Assembly: GCA_031315865.1 (NCBI GenBank)
Contig: JALDRJ010000002.1
Coordinates: 2,020,001 to 2,084,000, forward strand
DNA: 64,000 nucleotides
Direction: 5' to 3'
Source of the DNA: Nitrospirales bacterium
GTDB taxonomy: Bacteria; Nitrospirota; Nitrospiria; Nitrospirales; UBA8639
The position numbers were made by a program, and so were the translations under genes. The notes below the pieces were generated by a model, which searched no databases, was not told the origin of the DNA, and saw only the letters and a list, made by a program, of their open reading frames with translations. Positions 44,610 to 52,367 of the stretch are shown here, one piece after another. Positions within the stretch are counted from its first letter, which is position 1. The number at the start of each line of letters is the position of its first letter.

Positions 44610-45005
44610 ATGGACATGTGTACGTTTGGAGAACATCTCACGATTGACGGATATGGCGGTGAGTTCATGTTTTTAAATGACCGGGATCTCGTGGAGCATT
44701 GCCTTCGCGAACTACCTCTCTTGCTCTACATGCACCCCTTGATGCCTCCTGCCGTACAGTGGGCTCAGCCCGATGATCTCAACGATCCAGGCGGATGGAG
44801 TGGGTATGTGTTGATCGCGGACAGTCATATCAGTCTTCATACGTTCCCTCATCGCCGGTTTTTGAACGCGAGCATCTATACCTGTCGGAATGGAACGAAC
44901 ATGGATCGGGTCATTCATTACTTCACAGAAAAATTCTGCCTGACGGATACGGAAACCCGATTCACCAAGCGTGGAGCCAAGTCTCCGGTTCGCAATGGTG
45001 TATGA
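44610..45005 (+). CDS. speD: SpeD-like pyruvoyl decarboxylase (AdoMet decarboxylase family)
   Basis: 131-residue short-form member of the S-adenosylmethionine decarboxylase family, which cuts itself to make a pyruvoyl cofactor. Motifs: FGEHLTIDGYGG at the start, DSHISLHTFP with the self-cleavage serine, and SIYTCRNG with the catalytic cysteine. Two differences from ordinary SpeD are seen: Asp instead of Glu before the Ser-His, and His-Arg-Arg after the HTFP where a Glu is usual. No spermidine synthase is adjacent. It could decarboxylate AdoMet or, like some diverged SpeD proteins, ornithine or arginine. Confidence 0.78.
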   Translation: MDMCTFGEHLTIDGYGGEFMFLNDRDLVEHCLRELPLLLYMHPLMPPAVQWAQPDDLNDPGGWSGYVLIADSHISLHTFPHRRFLNASIYTCRNGTNMDRVIHYFTEKFCLTDTETRFTKRGAKSPVRNGV

Positions 45006-45112
45006 ACATGAAGAGCATAGATGTGAGCGGGAGTGTTGAAGGGAAGATACGGGTGAACCATTTAAGCGTTCATCTAGACATACATCTCAAAAGGAACATC
45101 ACTCACAATTGA
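45002..45112 (+). CDS. Possible 36-residue protein overlapping the speD-like stop
   Basis: ATG at 45002 overlaps the TGA of the speD-like gene (ATGA) and the frame reads MNMKSIDVSGSVEGKIRV to a stop after 36 codons. There is no signal peptide and no ribosome site of its own, so it would depend on coupled translation. Low support. Confidence 0.25.
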   Translation: MNMKSIDVSGSVEGKIRVNHLSVHLDIHLKRNITHN

Positions 45113-45188
45113 AGTCATGATTCTGATGCGTGTTTTTCTGTCCCATGCATCATGAAGCGACATTGTGGACAGAGGAAGGAGATCTATC

Positions 45189-45656
45189 ATGGGTATTTCA
45201 ATTCAACAACAATCTCAGACAAAAATTTTGAGGCCTTCTTTTCTAGATGAATCAGCGCGAAGGTGGAGAATGATAGGCCTTTTGGGTCTTTCGCTGTGTG
45301 CCACGCTGGCTTTATCTGGCCAAGCGAGCGCTGGAGTGGGATGCGATCTGAATGTGCGCGTGAATAATCACACGAAGAATTCGATCACCGTGTATGGGGC
45401 TGCTCACAGCGGGGCGAGTAAAACCGGCTTGAATATTTGGGCTCCCCTTCAAGGAATGGTTGATACCGTTTTAGACCCGAAAGATTCGGGATCGGCATCA
45501 CATACCAAACAGGCTGTTGAATTGCAGCTGCCTTGTTGGACTGGAAAGGTTGACTTTCGAATTCGATATCTCGACGGGTCTCATGCCAAATGGATGCGTC
45601 GCGATGCCGTCAAGATCAAAAATGGCCAAACCGTCCAGATTAACATCAAGAATTAA
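45189..45656 (+). CDS. Exported protein, paralogue of the next gene
   Basis: 155 residues with a signal peptide (MIGLLGLSLCATLALSGQASAG). The mature part begins GVGCDLNVRVNNHTKNSITVYG and ends NIKN; two cysteines (GCDL and LPCW) may form one disulphide. The pattern GCxL...N...KSITV, a tryptophan, a late cysteine and a basic-aromatic segment are shared with the following gene, so they are paralogues. No known family recognised. The ATG has AAGGAG in front. Confidence 0.68.
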   Translation: MGISIQQQSQTKILRPSFLDESARRWRMIGLLGLSLCATLALSGQASAGVGCDLNVRVNNHTKNSITVYGAAHSGASKTGLNIWAPLQGMVDTVLDPKDSGSASHTKQAVELQLPCWTGKVDFRIRYLDGSHAKWMRRDAVKIKNGQTVQINIKN

Positions 45657-45721
45657 ACAGCTTGATGGAATTCACCATGGAGAGAGTTTCACTCATGCGA
45701 AATATGCAAGGAGGATACGTC

Positions 45722-46144
45722 ATGAATACGTGCAATCGATTTCGGACGCGAGAACGTCGTCGTTGGTTCACATGGAATGCAGGGAAGGCCTTGCAGCTTT
45801 CCGGTCTCTGTGCATCCGTAATGATTGGGAGCATGGTAGCGGGAGGACACGCCTTGGCGGGTTGTGGTCTGACTCTTCAATTCGACAATGATTTGAGCAA
45901 ATCCATCACGGTACTGAACATTGAGTCCAAGACGTCGACGGGTAAGTGGAAGTCAGTGTATGGCGAGGACTTCACGGTGAAGTCTGGCAAGAAGGTCTCG
46001 AAGGCGATCGAGACGAATGCGTCTTGCATGATGCCGCATCATTTACGGGTGAAATACGAACAGGGGAAGAGCACGCTGTATAAAACCAAAGGGCCCTTAG
46101 GGACGGCGGTCGACAAGAAGTACACGTTTGAGTTTGATGACTAA
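45722..46144 (+). CDS. Exported protein, paralogue of the preceding gene
   Basis: 140 residues. The ATG at 45722 follows AAGGAGGATACGTC; an upstream open frame is not needed. After a basic start with RRRW there is a signal peptide ending AGGHALA, then GCGLTLQFDNDLSKSITVLN, much like GCDLNVRVNNHTKNSITV of the previous protein, and a second cysteine in NASCMMPHH. Both may be small beta-sandwich proteins with a disulphide, made in the oxidising periplasm or outside. Function unknown. Confidence 0.68.
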   Translation: MNTCNRFRTRERRRWFTWNAGKALQLSGLCASVMIGSMVAGGHALAGCGLTLQFDNDLSKSITVLNIESKTSTGKWKSVYGEDFTVKSGKKVSKAIETNASCMMPHHLRVKYEQGKSTLYKTKGPLGTAVDKKYTFEFDD

Positions 46145-46271
46145 CCATCACCAGGCGTTGATGCCATGGTGAGTGTGGGGTGGAAGCCCTCATGAACGTG
46201 TCATCCGATACTTTCCCTTGTCCAATTCGGATGACACAACATTACCGGACAGGGGATACAGGGAGGTAACC

Positions 46272-46931
46272 ATGAGTATACTTCATCACAGACCATCAAC
46301 TATTTTCAGTCGAAACATCAGTGTTCTGGGGCTGGCCGCTTGTCTGCTCAGCGCGTCCGTCGTGCAGGCTGGGACGAAATGCTATGACTTTAGCCAGCCT
46401 CCCGTCGGTACGGAATACCACATAGGCGATACGCTTAACCTCAGACACTCAGTCATTAATGTACGACCATTAGTGAACCGGGATGGGCCAGCGAGCAATG
46501 ACTCGGCGGTCGCGGAGATCCATGCGGGTAATCTTCCTCAGGGAGGGGCTCCTTCATTGCGAATGAGTTCCATCGTGGCGCAAGTGATTCCCAATAAGCT
46601 GGTGAAGACGATGACACTGAAGTTTGCTCAAAACCTTGGGAGCGATCCTTCGAAGCGCATCGTCAATATTGGCGTTAACGGGCAGAGCCTCTCATTGAAT
46701 GGGTCTCTTGACCGGGCCGATGGCAAGGTGTTGGGTAAGGCTGATAAGGGAGGAAAGGTTCGTATATCCGTTCAAGCGACACCTGATGGTGGCGATAGTT
46801 ATTGGGTTCGCGGGACGGTCACTTTAACCTCAGCTTCACCGCTTCCCTTGCCTCAGAAAGGCATCAAGCAGTTTTCGTTCGGGGCCTCCACCCAATTGTT
46901 TATCGATGATGTGTGTATGACGGAGAAATAG
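46272..46931 (+). CDS. Exported protein, function unknown
   Basis: 219 residues. A signal peptide (NISVLGLAACLLSASVVQAG) precedes a mature part with cysteines only near the ends (TKCYDFSQ and DDVCMTEK), suggesting one long-range disulphide. The body is rich in Ser, Gly, Val, Asp and Lys with alternating beta-strand pattern (LVKTMTLKFAQNLG, VRISVQATPDGG, SYWVRGTVTLTSA, TQLFIDDVC), like a jelly roll. ATG at 46272 follows GGGAGGTAACC. Closed by a double hairpin. Confidence 0.65.
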   Translation: MSILHHRPSTIFSRNISVLGLAACLLSASVVQAGTKCYDFSQPPVGTEYHIGDTLNLRHSVINVRPLVNRDGPASNDSAVAEIHAGNLPQGGAPSLRMSSIVAQVIPNKLVKTMTLKFAQNLGSDPSKRIVNIGVNGQSLSLNGSLDRADGKVLGKADKGGKVRISVQATPDGGDSYWVRGTVTLTSASPLPLPQKGIKQFSFGASTQLFIDDVCMTEK

Positions 46932-46947
46932 ATTCCTGTTCGGCGGA

Positions 46948-47000
46948 GTCCACGTTTCGCTCGGGCGCGAAACGTGGACGGTGTCGTCGGTCGACGACAC
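46948..47000 (+). terminator. Two tandem hairpins ending the exported-protein cluster
   Basis: First: gtccacgtttcgc (46948-46960) pairs perfectly with gcgaaacgtggac (46967-46979), a 13-bp stem with 6-base loop. Second: gtgtcgtcg (46981-46989) and cgacgacac (46992-47000) follow at once and are followed by attttc. A strong double stop after the stop codon at 46931. Confidence 0.75.
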
Positions 47001-47171
47001 ATTTTCCCGTGCCATGCTCAAACAAGATATGGAAATGCGCTTGTTGCCTTTTTCACTGAGCTTTCTCGTTCGTGTATTTTTCTACGGCACCATTTCCGGA
47101 TATGATACAGTCCCTTCCTCTCTCGAATGATCTATACGGTTCGAGTCAGTCTCTGAAAAAGGAGCGTTTGT

Positions 47172-48023
47172 ATGATGACTCGTGTATTGCATTACATTGT
47201 TGCGGCGCTGCTGTGTATTCCCTCCGCGGGTATTTCTGTTGTTAAAGCCCAGTCTCCGGAATCGTTTCTGGCAGAGGGTTCCTCGAGGTCCAGCCTGATC
47301 GCAGCCGTGAGATCCGTGCTTCGGGAACATCCCGAACTGATCCTTGACGCCTTAGAGAAAGATCCGGTGGCGTTGGCTGATCTTGTTGAGCGGGCTTCAA
47401 TCGCCAAAACTTTTCAGGTCGAACAGGAGAGACGGCTGGATGAGCTCAAACACCCGAAGATTCCCGCCGTTGACCTGAACCGCCCGATCCGTGGAAACCC
47501 GGAGGCTTCGATCACGATCGTAGAGTATAGCGACTTCGAATGTCCCTTCTGCCGCTCGGCATCCTCCACCGTGAAACAAGTCCTGGAACAATACGGAGAT
47601 GAGGTTCGATTCGTGTATAAACACAACGCATTGAACTTTCATCCCATGGCTGAGCCTGCCGCACGATACTTTGAGGCCATTGCCTTGCAAGACACAGATG
47701 AGGCTTGGCGTTTTCATGATCTTGTCTTCGATCAACAGGACCTGCTCGCAGATGGGGAGGCGGTCTTGAAAGCCATCCTGGCGACATTACAGGTTAATCA
47801 GGAACAGGTAGTCCGAGACCTGAACGGAGACATGGTTGAACAACGTCTGAGCCTTGACCGAGACGAAGTGGCTCGTTTTGGTTTTGATGGAACGCCGGCT
47901 TTCCTGATCAATGGCGTGTCATTGATGGGAAGTCAACCGATGGAAGATTTCGAAGACATCATCCGGATGTTTATCGATGACAGCCAAGGCGTAGAACATG
48001 TTGAGGTCGAACATGAAAAGTAG
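47172..48023 (+). CDS. Exported DsbA-family thiol oxidoreductase
   Basis: 283 residues. Signal peptide (VAALLCIPSAGISVVKA), a helical stretch of about 75 residues (SLIAAVRSVLREHPELILDALEKDPVAL...), then a DsbA-type thioredoxin domain with active site CPFC (Cys124 and Cys127 in SDFECPFCRSA) and the cis-Pro loop FDGTPAFLING. It would form or shuffle disulphides in exported proteins. It sits between genes for exported proteins with cysteine pairs and a cysteine-rich protein, which fits such a role. AAGGAG precedes the ATG. Confidence 0.87.
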   Translation: MMTRVLHYIVAALLCIPSAGISVVKAQSPESFLAEGSSRSSLIAAVRSVLREHPELILDALEKDPVALADLVERASIAKTFQVEQERRLDELKHPKIPAVDLNRPIRGNPEASITIVEYSDFECPFCRSASSTVKQVLEQYGDEVRFVYKHNALNFHPMAEPAARYFEAIALQDTDEAWRFHDLVFDQQDLLADGEAVLKAILATLQVNQEQVVRDLNGDMVEQRLSLDRDEVARFGFDGTPAFLINGVSLMGSQPMEDFEDIIRMFIDDSQGVEHVEVEHEK

Positions 48024-48110
48024 GGGTAACGTGGCCCTAGCTTCAGTCTCTCGTGAATATCAGACATGGCCGCTCGCAGTGAAACGATAAACCCAGAAAT
48101 GGAGTTGAAG

Positions 48111-49070
48111 ATGGAATTGAGAACATGGTTGACGATATCTATGGTCCTATTATGTGTTCTCTCGTGGCATAGCCACGGTTTTGCCGCCGATAAAATCACC
48201 AATTGTTCTGCAAACCAAGAAGCGGCGCTGCAAAACGCGAACGAGTACATTTCCGATCATCTGAATAACTTTCTCGCGACGAAAGCAGGATTTTTGCCAA
48301 CCAAATATAAGGACAAGTTAAAGAAGAATTGGCCGAAGACGACGCTGAAGTGTTCGAACGCCGATGACTATTGCGCTAAAAAGGGGTTTGCCGCCTTTCA
48401 AAATGTGGGAAAAGTCTTGAGATATTGCACGAAAGAGTTTGATCTGACGACCGCCAGTCTTTGCCGGGTTGCTGCGCTGACCATGCATGAATTAGGACAT
48501 TCCGCTGGAATTCCCATCCATGCTCGACATAATCATGCCGATCTGTACGGTTCAGTGGCCTCGGGCGATGCCGATTTGGTGTATCGGCTAGGCAATGAAT
48601 TTCGATCGTACTGCGACAATAATCCTGGCACGAGCCCGTCCGTCACTCAAGCAAGTGGTGGTCCGATCGGAGCGACGTGTCAGAAGAATGAAGACTGCCG
48701 TTCGAAGAAATGTCAGGGAACGGGGAGCGTCCGAGAATGCGTATGCGCGAAAGATGGAGACTGCGGAAGCGCGGCCCGCTGTAAAAAACGATTGGGGAAA
48801 AATTACTGCCTTGCCAAAGGTACGGGCCCCGGGGATTTTTGTAAAAAGAACAGTGATTGTCACATCGGCGTCTGTCAGAAGAAAAGCTGTGTGTGTAAAA
48901 CGGATGATCATTGCAGGAGCTTTTATGTTGGGATTACCGATATTCGATGTGTCAATCGCGTCGGCAAGAATTTTTGCCAAGAGACAAACCAAGACCTGGG
49001 TGAGTCGTGCCAGAAGGATTCTGATTGTCGCGGTTCGTTGAAATGTAAAAAGAAGCAGTGCAGCAGTTGA
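48111..49070 (+). CDS. Exported HExxH metallopeptidase-like protein with cysteine-rich repeats
   Basis: 319 residues from the ATG at 48111 (GGAG six bases before). A signal peptide ends SHGFAA. The first half carries HELGH at residues 126-130, followed by SAGIPIHARHNH, which supplies further histidines 7-12 residues on; this resembles the metzincin pattern HExxHxxGxxH with one residue more. Four cysteines lie in this half. The second half holds three cysteine-rich repeats of the type C-x-K-(N/D)-x-D-C-(R/H) (GATCQKNEDCRSKKC, GDFCKKNSDCHIGVC, ESCQKDSDCRGSLKC), as in exported proteins of predatory or social bacteria. Probably a secreted protease of unknown target. Confidence 0.7.
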   Translation: MELRTWLTISMVLLCVLSWHSHGFAADKITNCSANQEAALQNANEYISDHLNNFLATKAGFLPTKYKDKLKKNWPKTTLKCSNADDYCAKKGFAAFQNVGKVLRYCTKEFDLTTASLCRVAALTMHELGHSAGIPIHARHNHADLYGSVASGDADLVYRLGNEFRSYCDNNPGTSPSVTQASGGPIGATCQKNEDCRSKKCQGTGSVRECVCAKDGDCGSAARCKKRLGKNYCLAKGTGPGDFCKKNSDCHIGVCQKKSCVCKTDDHCRSFYVGITDIRCVNRVGKNFCQETNQDLGESCQKDSDCRGSLKCKKKQCSS

Positions 49071-49264
49071 CCGATTCTATTCTTCTAGGAGGGCACTTCC
49101 GCTGTTAGTAAGATATTTTACTGTTCCCACTAGCGGCGGTATAGCCATTTCAGTACTACCGAAACGATACAGCAACCTCCTGTACGCTTTGGTTCTTCAA
49201 GACGTGAGAGAAACATCAACGTGTGTCAGGGTATCCAGGTGGGTATCACCTTCCGCTTGTGATG

Positions 49265-49330
49265 ACGTCGTACCGCGCGGGAGTTGTCGCATGTATCGAC
49301 TGGAACGTATGTGAATTCGTTATAATAATC
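49265..49330 (+). repeat. 66-bp direct repeat, copy 1 (carries promoter-like TATAAT)
   Basis: acgtcgtaccgcgcggg... matches the segment at 50018-50083 at 55 of 66 positions. This copy ends in TATAATAATC; the perfect -10 box at 49321-49326 is only 8 bases before the ATG of the next gene. Confidence 0.7.
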
Positions 49331-49333
49331 GTG

Positions 49334-50002
49334 ATGCGATTTTCCGGTGAGAGTTCGCAGGACGCAAGCGAGTACGTGTCTCCGGGAGTTGAGTTAGGAG
49401 CGGTCGTCCTGACGGGGCTTTTGCATGTTGTGTTTCAAGGCCCTGAGAGCAAGGGGGCATTTATCGCATTGGCCAGCGTGAGCTGGGTGAGTTATATCGG
49501 GTGGCGAGTGAGGCAGGCCCCAGGACTCTGGAGACACTGGGGATTCCGATCCGATAATCTGAAGGCGTCATTTTTCATTCCCAGTATTGCCTTTGTTTTA
49601 TCAATGGGAGGCATGGCGGTCTGGGGCTGGTTCTCCGGCCATGACTTGTGGAATGAGCACCTCATTCCATTATGCCTGTTGTATCCGATCTGGGGCGTGC
49701 TGCAGCAATTTTTGGTTCAGGCCTTGGGGGTTTTGAATATTCAGAAGCTTTTCCCCAATGTCGGAGTGCGCTCAGTGGTGCTGCTTGGAGCCTGTCTGTT
49801 CTCCCTCGTTCATTACCCACAGGGATGGTTGATGCTGGCGACTTGGGTCTTGGGCCTGGTCTTCATTCCTTGTTATCTCCGGCACCGAAATCTTTGGCCT
49901 TTGGGTTTGTACCATGGGTGGCTCGGTACCTTCTTCTATCTCTGGGTTTTAGGTCAAGATCCGTGGGATTTGGCTTTTGGGGCCTATAGCCGTTTCAAAT
50001 AA
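49334..50002 (+). CDS. CPBP-like membrane protein without the glutamate pair
   Basis: 222 residues with about six membrane helices and the overall plan of the CPBP (Abi) family of membrane proteases. The place of the EExxxR motif reads GVLQQFLVQALG, with glutamines instead of glutamates, while later SLVHYP and YHGWLG carry histidines at the family positions. Proteolysis is therefore doubtful. The start at 49334 is chosen because the TATAAT box is directly upstream, which would make the mRNA leaderless; a GTG frame to 49223 is possible. Flanked by the 66-bp direct repeat. Confidence 0.6.
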   Translation: MRFSGESSQDASEYVSPGVELGAVVLTGLLHVVFQGPESKGAFIALASVSWVSYIGWRVRQAPGLWRHWGFRSDNLKASFFIPSIAFVLSMGGMAVWGWFSGHDLWNEHLIPLCLLYPIWGVLQQFLVQALGVLNIQKLFPNVGVRSVVLLGACLFSLVHYPQGWLMLATWVLGLVFIPCYLRHRNLWPLGLYHGWLGTFFYLWVLGQDPWDLAFGAYSRFK

Positions 50003-50017
50003 TTTCCGTCTGGTTCA

Positions 50018-50083
50018 ACGTCGTACCGCGCGGGGTGTGTCGTCTGTATCGATTGGCACGTATGTGGATTCGCTATAGTGATC
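50018..50083 (+). repeat. 66-bp direct repeat, copy 2
   Basis: 55 of 66 bases agree with 49265-49330. The copy starts 16 bases after the CPBP-like gene. Its -10 position reads TATAGT. No plus-strand gene follows it; the next gene is on the minus strand. The pair may be left from a tandem duplication of promoter plus gene. Confidence 0.7.
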
Positions 50084-50218
50084 TCTTGCTGGACTTGATT
50101 AAAGCAAGTGCCTTGTGTGCCGATGAAGTCGACTCGTGACTGTGCAGGTAGGAGCTGGTTGAGGGAGAAAATCCTCGGTCGCTAGTTTATGAGTCGCTGT
50201 TGTCGCAGAACGTCGGAT

Positions 50219-51061
50219 TTAGCCGGAAGTTTTAGCTTGTGATTCTGTCTGGTTGGGAGTTTCCCGATGATTGGGATCCCTAAGGGCTTCATAGGCAGTT
50301 TTGATCTGTTCGGTACCATAGGTCCGTTCCAGGCGCCGCACGGTAAAGTGACCGCGTGCGATGTCTTGAAAATGGTTGATGAAGAGTAGGTTAATCGTCG
50401 CTCCTCCCGCCGCTCCGATGATCGGAATGGCTTGAGCAGCCGCCTTTTCGGAAACTTGGATACTGTAGCGGGTGGCGATTTGCGTGACGAGACGAACCAG
50501 GCCGGGAGCTCCGGTTTCCGCCATGCCACGTTCGGTGATGTATTTGGCAGCTTCCGTGACCGCCGCCCCGAGTGCGGTTCGAACGGCAAAGTAGCCTGTC
50601 TCGGAGCCGTCATCGTTTTGAGTCGGTCCTCCAAGTGCGAAGACCTCGAGGCAAGACAGCTTGGTCTCGACATCAAGAATGTTTTCCCCTTCGCTCCGTG
50701 CAATATCCGCGATAGACCGAAGCATGATGGTGGTCGAGATGGGCAGTTCGACCGCCAGGCCTCCCAGTCCGAATGCCCCGCCTAACGCGCCGCTGATCGA
50801 CGTGAAAACTTTGTGGGCTGTGTTCGATGCCTCTCCCGCATGCTGATAGTTCAGGGTGGCGACAGCGACGTCTAGTGCACGGGACAGGGCCCCTTTAGTA
50901 GAGGTCATCAACTTTTCGGACCAATTGTCCGGAAGAACGGCGAGGGCTTTTTCGACGGGTGTACCGATTAGATTCGTTACTTTGGCTGCAAAACTTGGAC
51001 TTTCCAAGAGCAGATATGCTCGTTCAAGCGCTTCTTGGTCTTCAACGCTAAGCGTCGTCAT
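50219..51061 (-). CDS. EcsC-family protein
   Basis: 280 residues of the EcsC family, named after a Bacillus gene next to the EcsAB exporter; the role is not known. The sequence shows helical stretches with GGAFGLGGLAVELPISTTIMLRSIADIARSEGENI (the family core), and later GAAGGATINLLFINHFQDIARGHFTVRRLERTYG. No signal peptide; a hydrophobic core might touch the membrane. AAAGGA precedes the ATG. It stands alone. Confidence 0.82.
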   Translation of the reverse strand: MTTLSVEDQEALERAYLLLESPSFAAKVTNLIGTPVEKALAVLPDNWSEKLMTSTKGALSRALDVAVATLNYQHAGEASNTAHKVFTSISGALGGAFGLGGLAVELPISTTIMLRSIADIARSEGENILDVETKLSCLEVFALGGPTQNDDGSETGYFAVRTALGAAVTEAAKYITERGMAETGAPGLVRLVTQIATRYSIQVSEKAAAQAIPIIGAAGGATINLLFINHFQDIARGHFTVRRLERTYGTEQIKTAYEALRDPNHRETPNQTESQAKTSG

Positions 51062-51211
51062 GGGTTCCTTTCTTTATCCGGCTGCATGCATGGTGAAATG
51101 TTTACTCGTATCTCCTCGATTAGAGCCCGCCTTACAACCATGTTGCGAGTGCGATTCATTTTTTCAGTGAGAAGAAGATGATGATGATGAGTATTGACGA
51201 TCACAACCGGG

Positions 51212-51907
51212 TTATTCCTTTAACTTCACGCGGAATCGTCCTTCCTGAATACTGATGTTTTCGACTCCCTTGGAGAATTGATCCCAAAATCCCCCTTCTG
51301 CACCAAAGTGTTCGACTAAATTCACGTTCTTGATCTCACCCCACCAGGATTGCGGAAGGGGAACTCCCCCCAGACTCAAGCCTTTGATGGCCACGACTGG
51401 TTTATTGTTCACATACTTAAGGACGACTCCTAAGTTGAGGTGTAATGTTTTGCCGCCGAGCAGCGGGACCTCCTGATCCATAGGCACGAGCAATTTGACG
51501 CTGACGAGATCGTCGTCTAAATCAACGGCCACATATTTGGCGGTCTCAGGGTCTTTGGCGATAAGGGCATTCAATTCTTTTTCCGACAAAGAAATTTCTC
51601 GGTTTTCGTCATGTTCCGTGTAGGCTTCAGGCTCTAACCGTGCAGGAATTGGAGTGGTCGTTTCGGGTTCGTTTTTTGAGAGAGAAGGCCTGTTTGGTCC
51701 CGTCAACTTTGACATTTTGGCCTCGAGAATGTGCTGCTCGGGTGTCGTTAATTCTGTGGGAGTGAAGGGCGCGGCATAGATGTTTTTGTTCATCCACCAG
51801 GCCGTCATTCCGATCGTCACCAGGATGACGAGTCCTATAATGCCTGTGACTTGAAGAATGCTGACTCGGGGGGGTGATGATGAATGTTGTCGCGTGACAT
51901 GGTTCAT
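51212..51907 (-). CDS. Membrane-anchored periplasmic protein, function unknown
   Basis: 231 residues. One N-terminal membrane helix (VTGIIGLVILVTIGMTAWWM) and a periplasmic part. Residues 105-231 (REISLSEKELNALIAKDP, then VKLLVPMDQEVPLLGGKTLHLNLGVVLKYVNNKPVVAIKGLSLGGVPLP) resemble lipid-binding or anchor domains of the DUF2140/YpmS sort, with a repeated beta pattern. The resemblance is weak. The start is supported by GAGGTGAGTC. Confidence 0.6.
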   Translation of the reverse strand: MNHVTRQHSSSPPRVSILQVTGIIGLVILVTIGMTAWWMNKNIYAAPFTPTELTTPEQHILEAKMSKLTGPNRPSLSKNEPETTTPIPARLEPEAYTEHDENREISLSEKELNALIAKDPETAKYVAVDLDDDLVSVKLLVPMDQEVPLLGGKTLHLNLGVVLKYVNNKPVVAIKGLSLGGVPLPQSWWGEIKNVNLVEHFGAEGGFWDQFSKGVENISIQEGRFRVKLKE

Positions 51908-52367
51908 GACTCACCTCACGAGATGGGTGAAACATATTTGCACTTTTGAGTAATAGAGAAGGCTTATTTGCAATCGGGGTACTTGAGGGGGTGTGCACTC
52001 TTTAAGCCATAAGGGCGGTTGAGTATGTTTACTTCTTTTCAGTATACCGTATTTTCATCGAGTTTGCACATGACCGGTCCATGGGCCATACAATTTTAAA
52101 AGGATCGGCCTTCGTTTCAGTCTGAAAATCGGGTTGCGGGCGGCGCGAACAGGGTGAAAAAATCCGGAGATGCATGAACGTCCCATTCATGCATGGCCAT
52201 GGCCGGCCGGTGAACAGTTCAGTCATTAACGTCATGATACCTGGCACATTCAGCCTCCAGGGCCAAAAGTTTTCGCTGGTCTCACTCAAGACAAGAGGGT
52301 ATAGTAATGGTTCTGCTGGAAACACTGTTGATCGCTATTCTTCAGTAGATCGTCGAACAGTTTAGGC
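51908..52367. other. Divergent intergenic region
   Basis: About 460 bases between the anchored protein and the DUF748 gene. Contains the dense restriction-like motif catgcatggccatggccggcc near 52190 and an open minus-strand frame that I reject. Promoters of both genes must be here. Confidence 0.35.

Noticed and set aside
47130-47155. tRNA T-arm-like sequence cggttcgagtc
   Set aside because: The flanking bases do not form the 5-bp stem and there is no acceptor or anticodon arm nearby.
52029-52325. 98-codon minus-strand open frame before the DUF748 gene
   Set aside because: Composition rich in Pro, Trp and Met without pattern, no ribosome site, lies in a promoter region.
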